Assembly (NCBI GenBank): GCA_900555175.1
Contig: USJT01000080.1
Span: forward strand, 1 to 5,806
From: an uncultured bacterium
GTDB taxonomy: Bacteria > Cyanobacteriota > Vampirovibrionia > Gastranaerophilales > Gastranaerophilaceae
Direction of reading: 5' to 3'
Length of the DNA: 5,806 bases
Shown: piece after piece, positions 1-5,747 of the stretch
Numbering within the stretch: position 1 is the first letter of the stretch
How the letters are laid out: every line of letters begins with the position of its first letter
Translations under genes and position numbers: made by a program
The notes under the pieces: model-generated
The model's input: only the letters and a program-made list of their open reading frames with translations
Told to the model about the DNA's origin: nothing
Databases searched by the model: none

Positions 1-632
1 TTAATTATCGATTTGCATTTACATTAGCAGAAGTCTTAATAACTTTAGGTATAATAGGTGTTGTTTCTGCATTAACGATTCCTACATTAGTTTCAAATTA
101 TAGAAAATCTGAAGTTGCTAGTCGTTTAAAAAAATTTAATTCTATTATGTCACAAGCTATACTTATGTCCGAAAATGATAATGGCCCTATCGAAGATTGG
201 ATGCCTACGGGTAGTAATAATGTAGATCTTGTAAAATGGTTTGAAACTTATTTAAAACCATACGTAAAAGTTACAAATTACACCTTTAAACCTCTTGACG
301 GTGTTACTAATTCAAGAAATGCATTGTCTGTATATTTAGCAGACGGTTCTTATTTTAGTATGGAAAAGGGCAGTTGTATGGATTTATTTCTAGATGTAAA
401 TGGTAGTAAACCTCCAAATGCACATGGCCGGGATTGGTTTAGGTTTTTAATCTGTTCAAATTCTCCTGAGTGGTGTGATGGTAGACATTTTTGTCCAATG
501 ATTTCTACTTCTGCAAAAACTAGGGAACAAAAATTAGAGGCTTGTAAAACTGGAGATAGAGGTTCTTCCTGCCCTGGATTGTTGGAATATGATGGGTGGG
601 AATTTAAAAAGGATTATCCTTTTAGGATATAA
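1..632 (+). CDS. Type IV pilin-like / pseudopilin protein, 5' end cut by the window edge
   Basis: This is probably a secreted pilin or pseudopilin subunit that is processed by a prepilin peptidase and assembled into a type IV pilus or type II secretion-like filament. The reading frame is open from base 3 and gives 209 visible residues, ending in TAA at 630-632. Visible residues 4-29 hold a classic class III signal: F-A, then FTLAEVLITLGIIGVV and a hydrophobic helix. Cleavage is expected between Ala5 and Phe6, and Glu10 is the conserved Glu5 of the mature protein. Alanine replaces the usual glycine at -1. Only a few leader residues should be missing, because these leaders are short; the ATG at 147 lies inside the gene. 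The head has six cysteines (visible residues 125, 151, 158, 164, 181, 190), which could form disulfides, a D-x-N-G stretch near 131-134, and a DGWEFKKDYP tail. The filament it joins cannot be told from the sequence. Confidence 0.88.
   Translation, partial: NYRFAFTLAEVLITLGIIGVVSALTIPTLVSNYRKSEVASRLKKFNSIMSQAILMSENDNGPIEDWMPTGSNNVDLVKWFETYLKPYVKVTNYTFKPLDGVTNSRNALSVYLADGSYFSMEKGSCMDLFLDVNGSKPPNAHGRDWFRFLICSNSPEWCDGRHFCPMISTSAKTREQKLEACKTGDRGSSCPGLLEYDGWEFKKDYPFRI
615..629 (-). terminator. Possible weak terminator for the helicase-nuclease operon
   Basis: A perfect 6-bp inverted repeat (TATCCT-ttt-AGGATA) lies in the last codons of the pilin gene. Read on the minus strand, it comes just after the nuclease stop codon and is followed by CCTTTTTAAATT. 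The stem has only two GC pairs and the T run starts four bases late, so termination would be weak. The repeat may also be chance in AT-rich coding sequence. Confidence 0.3.
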
Positions 633-634
633 AT

Positions 635-1264
635 TTATAAGCATATTTTTTTATATTCACAAAAATTACATATTTTTGAGTGCTCAATTTCTTCGGGGAA
701 TTGAGCATTTGTTATTTTGTCACAAATTTTAATTATCATTTTTTTATATTCTTGAGCTTTTGCTGTATTAAAATCAATTATTGAATTTTGATTATTTTTT
801 AAATCAATATAGACAAATTTTATATTATCTCCATACATTTTTGATGCACATAAAAGATATGTTATTGTTTGGTAATCGTATTCTGGATTTTTAGGAATTG
901 AACCTGTTTTGTAATCTAGAATATAATAATTTTTATCATCTTTCATAAGGGCATCTAATCGTCCGCCAATCCAATAATCCCCTATTTTACAAGAAAGATT
1001 ATATTCTGAATTTACATAAGTTTTATTAAAAAATTCGTTTTGTTTTAGAATTTGCCACAGTTTTAATTCTTCACTGTTGAGAGCTTTTTCCATTTTAGAA
1101 ATGTCATCTCCGCGAAGGTAATAGTTTGCAAGTGCGTGAACTTTTTTACCTTTTTCAAAAAAACTGCTTTTTTGAGGTACGGAAATTTTTTCAATATATT
1201 TAAAATAGTATTTTTTCGCACAGGTCTCAAAAGTTTTAAGCATATTGGGTGAAAAACTATTCAT
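635..1264 (-). CDS. Stand-alone PD-(D/E)XK nuclease with AddB/Cas4-type iron-sulfur cysteines
   Basis: The 209-residue protein is a RecB/AddB-family exonuclease domain (PDDEXK_1 type) without a helicase attached. Motifs in order: an SPNMLKTFETC start with Cys15; G39 and H43 (GKKVHA); G101 and D104 (GGRLDA); the catalytic D117-Y-K119 (LDYKTG); Q132 and Y136 (QTITY); and a closing C199-x2-C202-x5-C208. One distant N-terminal cysteine plus a C-x2-C-x5-C tail is the spacing I remember for the [4Fe-4S] cluster of AddB and Cas4 nucleases, where it pins the ends of the domain together. The start is secure: ATG at 1262-1264 has GGAGGT five bases upstream. The gene overlaps the helicase end by 8 bp (ATGAATAG), so translation is probably coupled. 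Its likely partner is that helicase, in end resection of broken DNA. A solitary Cas4-like nuclease is the alternative; no cas gene or CRISPR array is visible here. Confidence 0.87.
   Translation of the reverse strand: MNSFSPNMLKTFETCAKKYYFKYIEKISVPQKSSFFEKGKKVHALANYYLRGDDISKMEKALNSEELKLWQILKQNEFFNKTYVNSEYNLSCKIGDYWIGGRLDALMKDDKNYYILDYKTGSIPKNPEYDYQTITYLLCASKMYGDNIKFVYIDLKNNQNSIIDFNTAKAQEYKKMIIKICDKITNAQFPEEIEHSKICNFCEYKKICL
678..710 (+). terminator. Pilin terminator embedded in the nuclease gene
   Basis: TGCTCAATT (681-689) pairs perfectly with AATTGAGCA (699-707). The top of the hairpin, TCTTCGGGG, can form a C(UUCG)G tetraloop. The stem extends outward by G-T, A-T and G-T pairs and is followed by the T-rich TTTGTTATTTTG. 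The wobble pairs work only in the plus-strand RNA (they become C-A mismatches on the other strand), so the hairpin serves the pilin transcript, about 46 bases past its stop. It lies antisense within the last codons of the nuclease. Confidence 0.62.
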
Positions 1265-1676
1265 TGTGTACCTCCGTACAATCTAAAATCTCTGAAAAAA
1301 TAAGGCTTGGATCTTGTTCTATAATTTTTGAGTATGGTTTAGTTTTTTTGCTGGTTGTGAAATATAAGTGTTTTTTAGCTCTTGTGATTGCTACATACAA
1401 CAATCTTAAATTCTCTGATACCAATTCTTGTTTCATATCAAATTCTGATTTTGGTTTGTAATTTGGATTTAGCCGTTTTAGGTTTTCTGTGAAATCAGAA
1501 TTTTTTAATTTAATTTGATTAAAATCGAGTGTAAGATTTTTTTCTGACATTTCAGGGATAAAAACGTAATCAAATTCATCTCCTTTTGATTTGTGGAGAG
1601 TCATTATTTGAACTTTCCCTGCTAAGAATTCTTTATCGCTTTCATCTTCTTCCGAGAAAAATTTGAAGCCGCTCAA
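1257..1676 (-). CDS. C-terminal part of the tandem-core helicase (motifs V and VI), separated by an in-frame stop
   Basis: This segment encodes the end of the UvrD-like motor and is the same reading frame as the large helicase gene upstream, not a shifted one. The open frame runs back to 1694, directly after the TAA. The only nearby start is a TTG at 1674-1676, and nothing resembling a Shine-Dalgarno sequence precedes it, so independent translation is doubtful. Motif V is at residues 22-35 (V-Q-I-M-T-L-H-K-S-K-G-D-E-F) and motif VI at 88-100 (E-N-L-R-L-L-Y-V-A-I-T-R-A, with the arginine finger). Only about 39 residues follow motif VI, so no nuclease domain is fused here, unlike AddA or RecB. 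It ends in TAG, overlapping the nuclease start. Most likely it is residues 1150-1288 of one 1288-codon gene that has acquired a nonsense mutation. Confidence 0.8.
   Translation of the reverse strand: MSGFKFFSEEDESDKEFLAGKVQIMTLHKSKGDEFDYVFIPEMSEKNLTLDFNQIKLKNSDFTENLKRLNPNYKPKSEFDMKQELVSENLRLLYVAITRAKKHLYFTTSKKTKPYSKIIEQDPSLIFSEILDCTEVHNE
1270..1275 (-). promoter_or_regulatory. Shine-Dalgarno site for the nuclease, inside the helicase end
   Basis: GGAGGT on the minus strand lies five bases before the nuclease ATG and within the last codons of the helicase frame. It fixes the nuclease start and shows the nuclease can be translated whether or not ribosomes reach the end of the interrupted helicase. 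Confidence 0.75.
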
Positions 1677-1694
1677 TGACGGTTTCTTTGCAAG

Positions 1695-1697
1695 TTA
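1695..1697 (-). other. In-frame TAA stop interrupting the helicase gene
   Basis: Codon 1143 of the helicase reads TAA, flanked by ...M-E-R-L-G before and L-A-K-K-P-S-L-S-G-F-K after. The distance from the ATG (5123) to the TAG (1257) is an exact multiple of three, so no indel is involved. A single substitution from GAA, CAA or AAA would explain it. The next base is C, which is generally a poor termination context. Motifs I to IV are upstream and V and VI downstream. Confidence 0.85.
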
Positions 1698-4600
1698 TCC
1701 CAATCTTTCCATTAGGTTTGCAAAATCTTTGTAATTTAGACTCAGGCGTTTTATCAATGTTGAAATAAGATATACATTGGATTTTTCAATTTCTGAATTA
1801 AAGTAGTGGAGCCCTATTTTTATTGCAAGTTCTTCAGGTGCCAGATACGGGAATGAAAGCCAGTAGCTTAAATCCCAATAAAATTGTCCGAGATTAATAC
1901 TATCAATAAAATCTGGGTTTATTTGGATAAACGGATTTTCATATTTTCTGATTTCAAGTCCAAGTCGTTGTTTGTAAAAGCCCATTTCTGCAAGAACTTC
2001 GTAGTTGTCAGCTATTATATTATTGTCAAAGGGATGAAGTATCATTTGCATTACGGCAAATATTGTTCTGAAAATTGATTTTTGTTCAAGGCTTTCACTT
2101 CTTGTAATACTTTTTAAACCGCTGTTATTGATAAAGTTTATCCACTGAGCGACTTGTTTGTTCCATCTTAAAAGAATTCCAATTGTGCATTTTGGATCTT
2201 TTTTTAGTGCTGATTTGATTTCTCTTAAGATATAATTTCTTTCTTCAAGCGGTTTTTCAAAAATTACGGAATGAAGTGCATTTTCCGAAATCGGATTTCT
2301 ACCTTCAACAGGTCGCATAAATATTTCAAAGAAGGCGTTTTTTGTTTCATTTTGAGTATCAGCCCATTTAACCAAATTATTTGCAAGAGTCCAGACATCT
2401 TTTGTGCAGCGTTGTGAACAATTCATGCTGACGTTGTTGCTCTCTTTTATAAATTTTCTAAAACCTTCAACATCTGCGTTTGAAAAAGTTGTTGTAATTG
2501 CTTGATTTATGTCACCGCATCTGATTAAATTTTTATGTTTTGCGCTTAAAAGATTAATAAGTCGTTGTTGAATTGAGGAGGAATCTTGAGCTTCATCTTC
2601 AATAATATATTCACAAATATTTTGGTAATATTCTCTGATATCAGGATTGTCTTCAAGTAGTTTGACAGAAGATATCAGCATGTCATCATAATCTATTAAA
2701 TTTGCTTCTCTCAATGTTCTTTGGTATTCATCAAAAAATATTTTAAATTTTTCGAGTTTTTTATCCATTGAATTGTTAAATTCACAGCATCCGATTTTGA
2801 AGACAGAAATTCCTCTGTCAAATTCGTCAATTTCTTCTTTTTTCAATTTTAATTTATTTGTGATTTCTCTTATAATTCTTGCTCTTTGAGAATCATCACA
2901 AATTTCAAAATCTGAAGATAGCCCAAGTCTTTCAAAGTTGCCGTTTTCTTTTAATATTCTCAGTGCAAGACCGTGGATTGTGCTTATATTTGGAAGTTGA
3001 GATGAATTCTGTCTGATATTTTTAATTCTGTCCCTGAAGTTTCTTGCAGCACTTTCCATATATGTCATAACAAAAATATTTTCAGGATTAACTCCTTTAT
3101 CAAGCAGTTTAATTATCAGAGCAAGTAATATTGTAGTTTTCCCTGCACCAGGAACTGCTGAAATTGCCATTTGACCGTTTTGATAATCAAGTACGGGCTT
3201 TTGATCTTCTCTCGGAATTATTGTGAAAGTTTTTTTAGTTTGTTCTTCATCTTTTGATGTTTGTTGTTGGATTTTAATGTATTCTTCTATCCCGCCAAAA
3301 TTTTCTATTCCGTTTCCGTCAAACAGACTTGAATATGTGTAAATATGTTCTGTTGCGCAAAGGGTTAGTTTCCTTAAAATCCTTGCAGTTTTTTCTTTTG
3401 AAAGTTCAATATTATCATCGATTGTGAATTCATCTTTAGCCCAGCCTCTTTGAAATACCCAAGCGTTATATAAAGGCCCCGTATCGCTTTTAATCCATTC
3501 ATCACTTGATATATCAAGCCATAGCTGATACTTTGTTTTAATTTGATTATCTATGATTTTTTGTGGGGTTGAAATTATTAAATCATTTGGCAAAATTTCT
3601 AAAGTAGAATATGGATTTTCTGAAATTATGGAATTTTCTATTTGAGTAATAATTTCACTTTGTTTGTTTTGAAAATCTTTGCCGAAGATATTTTCAAAAT
3701 CTTGCAGTTGTTTTATAAAGAAATTGAATTTGTTTAATTCAACAGGATTAACTTCATAAAATTCTGCAAGCTCATTATATATATCAAAAACTTTTTCGGA
3801 TAGTTTTGAATTGCTGTTAGATAGTTTGCTCAAAATTTCAAGGAATTTTTTATATTTTTCCGTGTATTCCTCAAGATTAAATTCATGTTCGATTAATGTT
3901 CCTTTGAGATTAAAGTTTTCCAGAATATCTCTGCAATATTTTAAAGGTATTCCTAAAAATCCTGATAAAACTACTCTTAAATCAAATTCATTAACCTGCA
4001 TCGCATTGTTGAGTTTTAATATAGTTAGAATTGATTTTACAAGTTTGTTTTGAATAAGTTTTTCACTACCTGATAAAAACATTAAGTTTGTATGAATATT
4101 TTCTTTTAAAGAAAATTTCAACATATCGTCAATTACAGGAGTGATTATAGAAATTTCTGACGGCAAAATATTTTTGTTTAAAAGCTCTTTGATTTGTTTA
4201 ATTGCAGCATCTATCATAGAAGCTCTTTTAGAAGGTGACTGAAGTGAGAAATTTTCAAGCGGTGTGATTTCTCCTTTGGTAATATTTGAAAACAAGTTTT
4301 CTGCATCTTTACTCATAATATTTTCAGAGGTAAGTTTTATTGCTTTTTCATTAAACAGATCTTCAAATTTCCAAACAGCTGTTCTATCAGCACTTAAATA
4401 TCCGGCACGACTTGCCCCCTTTTCATCAAATGCAATAAAGGCTTCTTTAATTTGAGGCGCAAGGTGTGAGATAAAATCAAAACAAACAGGAGTTATTTCA
4501 TCTCCGTCATCTAAAATTAAGTATTTGATATTTTTGAAATAGTCAGAATTTTTATAAACGTAATTAAATACAAGAGTTTGTCTTAAATAATCAAAATCAC

Positions 4601-5123
4601 GCAAAGCAAGAGTTTTTGCAAGAAGTTTTTTTAATGCTTTTTTTGCATCTTCTGCAAAACTTTCGTTCAATACTCTTGAACGCCATTCAACTTCTTCATC
4701 CGTCAAATTATTCTGAACAATTAGAGAATATCGTCTGAAAATTTGATGTAAAAGTGATTTTTTAGAATTATATCCTTTGAATGGAATTTCTTTTAAAATA
4801 TTTTTTAAAATAAATTGAGAAACTTCAAGCCCTGCAAGATTTGGAAGAATTGTCGGGTTATCAAACGGATTGATATTTTCTAAAAATGCCCAGTTATCAT
4901 TAATAGTGTTATAAACCAGTGAAAAAAATGAATGTACTTGTAATTTTTCAATAGAATCAATTTCAAGTTTTTCAAATGTTTTATTTATGAAGTTTTGTTT
5001 AAGATTTGAGTTTTGGACAAGTACTAAAATTTCAGATGATTTAACTCCTGAATTTAATAATTTTGTATAAGCATTTATCAGAAAATCCGTCTTATTAGTG
5101 GATAAATCACCCGAAATTAACAT
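1695..5123 (-). CDS. Tandem-core UvrD/AddA-like helicase, N-terminal 1142 residues (degenerate core plus motifs I-IV of an active core)
   Basis: This is a superfamily 1 DNA helicase with two motor cores in one chain. The first core (residues 1 to about 610) is degenerate: Walker A-like G5-D-L-S-T-N-K11-T12, motif Ib-like QVHSF (62-66), motif II-like D205-D-G-D-E209, motif III-like F-D-E-K-G-A-S-R (232-239), motif V-like at 514-543, and motif VI-like R581-to-Y595 in which Cys589 stands where the arginine finger should be. The second core is canonical: Q641 motif, Walker A AVPGAGKTT (656-664, K662), motif Ia near 688, STIHG (714-718), DEAQD (843-847), GDINQ (870-874) and motif IV R905. Motifs V and VI lie beyond the stop. 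The start is good: AAGGAG (5129-5134) is five bases before the ATG; a second ATG four bases earlier is out of frame. The design resembles AddB and AddA motors fused; a generic UvrD paralogue duplication is the alternative. Its expected role is processing of DNA ends with the downstream nuclease. Confidence 0.88.
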   Translation of the reverse strand: MLISGDLSTNKTDFLINAYTKLLNSGVKSSEILVLVQNSNLKQNFINKTFEKLEIDSIEKLQVHSFFSLVYNTINDNWAFLENINPFDNPTILPNLAGLEVSQFILKNILKEIPFKGYNSKKSLLHQIFRRYSLIVQNNLTDEEVEWRSRVLNESFAEDAKKALKKLLAKTLALRDFDYLRQTLVFNYVYKNSDYFKNIKYLILDDGDEITPVCFDFISHLAPQIKEAFIAFDEKGASRAGYLSADRTAVWKFEDLFNEKAIKLTSENIMSKDAENLFSNITKGEITPLENFSLQSPSKRASMIDAAIKQIKELLNKNILPSEISIITPVIDDMLKFSLKENIHTNLMFLSGSEKLIQNKLVKSILTILKLNNAMQVNEFDLRVVLSGFLGIPLKYCRDILENFNLKGTLIEHEFNLEEYTEKYKKFLEILSKLSNSNSKLSEKVFDIYNELAEFYEVNPVELNKFNFFIKQLQDFENIFGKDFQNKQSEIITQIENSIISENPYSTLEILPNDLIISTPQKIIDNQIKTKYQLWLDISSDEWIKSDTGPLYNAWVFQRGWAKDEFTIDDNIELSKEKTARILRKLTLCATEHIYTYSSLFDGNGIENFGGIEEYIKIQQQTSKDEEQTKKTFTIIPREDQKPVLDYQNGQMAISAVPGAGKTTILLALIIKLLDKGVNPENIFVMTYMESAARNFRDRIKNIRQNSSQLPNISTIHGLALRILKENGNFERLGLSSDFEICDDSQRARIIREITNKLKLKKEEIDEFDRGISVFKIGCCEFNNSMDKKLEKFKIFFDEYQRTLREANLIDYDDMLISSVKLLEDNPDIREYYQNICEYIIEDEAQDSSSIQQRLINLLSAKHKNLIRCGDINQAITTTFSNADVEGFRKFIKESNNVSMNCSQRCTKDVWTLANNLVKWADTQNETKNAFFEIFMRPVEGRNPISENALHSVIFEKPLEERNYILREIKSALKKDPKCTIGILLRWNKQVAQWINFINNSGLKSITRSESLEQKSIFRTIFAVMQMILHPFDNNIIADNYEVLAEMGFYKQRLGLEIRKYENPFIQINPDFIDSINLGQFYWDLSYWLSFPYLAPEELAIKIGLHYFNSEIEKSNVYLISTLIKRLSLNYKDFANLMERLG

Positions 5124-5142
5124 CCATACTCCTTCAAAAATA

Positions 5143-5151
5143 ATTGTACCA
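5143..5151 (-). promoter_or_regulatory. Possible extended -10 promoter for the helicase operon
   Basis: The minus strand reads TGgTACAAT, an extended -10 element, ending 19 bases before the helicase ATG. No convincing -35 box lies 16-18 bases upstream, which is tolerable for extended -10 promoters. The leader would be very short, with the Shine-Dalgarno almost at its 5' end. A small inverted repeat (TTGT-N7-ACAA, 5144-5158) overlaps the element and could be an operator or chance. Confidence 0.33.
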
Positions 5152-5193
5152 TGAACAATAAAAAAATAATTTTGTCCTCATCCTTCTGAACTA

Positions 5194-5222
5194 TTGCTTT
5201 TTTTTACTCGTTAGGCTATTAT
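5194..5222 (+). promoter_or_regulatory. Likely promoter of the winged-helix gene
   Basis: TTGCTT (5194-5199) and TATTAT (5217-5222) are separated by exactly 17 bases and fit a housekeeping sigma promoter. The leader to the ATG would be about 50 bases. The region diverges from the helicase promoter within the same 155-bp intergenic space. Confidence 0.5.
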
Positions 5223-5278
5223 ATATCCATAAACGGAGAGAAGGTAATACAAATTTTAAAAATGCATGGAGGTTAGTT

Positions 5279-5485
5279 ATGCAAGAATTACAAGAAAAAA
5301 TTGGTCAATCAGCAGGTCAAATTTACAACTATTTGAACAACAATGGGGAATCTACTTTTTCTAAAATGAAAAAAGAATTAGACCTTAAAGGAAATTTTGC
5401 AGATTTAGGTCTTGGCTGGTTAGCTAGAGAAGACAAAGTTGAAATCTCTAAAAAAGGTGCTTCAGTTAGCGTAAGACTTAAATAG
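5279..5485 (+). CDS. Small winged helix-turn-helix protein (DUF2582-like)
   Basis: The 68-residue protein looks like a single winged-helix domain of the DUF2582 type (PF10771, named from memory). The N-terminal helix carries the family-like GQSAGQIYNYL (9-19); a second helix around 26-36 (TFSKMKKELDL) would start the helix-turn-helix; the L-G-W-L-A-R-E-D-K-V signature sits at 45-54; and a short basic beta wing closes the chain (55-68). Length and signature match small members of that family, whose role is unknown to me; DNA binding is inferred from the fold. The start is clear, with GGAGGT (5268-5273) five bases before the ATG. It has its own promoter upstream and a strong terminator downstream, so it is monocistronic. 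It is transcribed divergently from the helicase, but nothing shows that it regulates it. Confidence 0.85.
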   Translation: MQELQEKIGQSAGQIYNYLNNNGESTFSKMKKELDLKGNFADLGLGWLAREDKVEISKKGASVSVRLK

Positions 5486-5516
5486 TTTATTTAAAATTAT
5501 TAAAAATTATTTTTGT

Positions 5517-5549
5517 AAAAAAGACACTTTTTATAAGGTGTCTTTTTTT
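5517..5549 (+). terminator. Intrinsic terminator of the winged-helix gene
   Basis: AGACACTTT (5522-5530) pairs with AAGGTGTCT (5535-5543) around a four-base loop, extended by five A-T pairs, with the right-hand T run (5543-5549) as the tail. The single wobble (T5528-G5537) pairs only in plus-strand RNA, so the site serves the winged-helix transcript, about 30 bases after its stop. Confidence 0.85.
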
Positions 5550-5553
5550 GTTG

Positions 5554-5590
5554 CAATAAAAAGAGCTTCCAAAAATCTTTTAGAAGCTTT
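5554..5590 (-). terminator. Intrinsic terminator for an unidentified minus-strand transcript
   Basis: On the minus strand AGCTTC-T-AAAA, a GAT loop, and TTTT-G-GAAGCT form an 11-bp stem with one T-G wobble, followed by CTTTTTATTG. On the plus strand the same position is a C-A mismatch and the tail is poor, so the hairpin is oriented to stop RNA coming from the right. No minus-strand gene is visible in the 216 bases to its right. Confidence 0.6.
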
Positions 5591-5620
5591 GTGAAATCTT
5601 TATGATTCCTCGTGTAAAAA

Positions 5621-5644
5621 GTAGGTAGAAAGTGTAGTAGGTAG
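5621..5644. repeat. Direct repeat GTAGGTAG x2
   Basis: Two identical 8-base copies lie 16 bases apart in otherwise AT-rich sequence. They could be a binding site for a dimeric protein, part of a small RNA, or chance. Confidence 0.4.
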
Positions 5645-5725
5645 TTTTTAAATTTATTAATTCGCTTATCGCGTTTTATTTATTTCTTACATATTAATAA
5701 AGTATTTATAAAGTATATAATTGCT

Positions 5726-5747
5726 CAATATGTTATATATTGTAACA
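5726..5747. repeat. Overlapping inverted repeats in AT-rich DNA
   Basis: CAATAT-gttat-ATATTG (5726-5742) overlaps TGTTA-N7-TAACA (5731-5747). Each has the size of a dimeric repressor operator. In DNA this AT-rich, chance is a serious alternative. Confidence 0.35.

Noticed and set aside
635..1264. A CRISPR Cas4 gene
   Set aside because: The cysteine pattern fits Cas4 too, but there is no array or other cas gene, and the gene overlaps a UvrD/AddA-like helicase, which favours the AddB-type reading.
1249..1461. Plus-strand open frame of 70 codons
   Set aside because: It lies antisense to the helicase and nuclease frames, whose motif VI and coupling signals are clear; it has no recognisable product.
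1674..1697. A frameshift as the cause of the helicase split
   Set aside because: The spacing from start to final stop is divisible by three and the frame is unchanged across the stop; it is a nonsense codon, not an indel.
1884..2078. Plus-strand open frame of 64 codons
   Set aside because: Antisense shadow of the helicase; no ribosome site or domain.
3811..4455. Two plus-strand open frames (80 and 63 codons)
   Set aside because: Both are antisense to the degenerate helicase core; their leucine- and serine-rich composition is what reversed AT-rich coding DNA produces.
5136..5175. Repeated AAAAATAATT in the intergenic space
   Set aside because: Low-complexity sequence expected by chance at this AT content.
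5262..5276. Four-codon leader peptide (M-H-G-G) before the winged-helix gene
   Set aside because: Its codons are the Shine-Dalgarno region itself and it has no properly spaced ribosome site.
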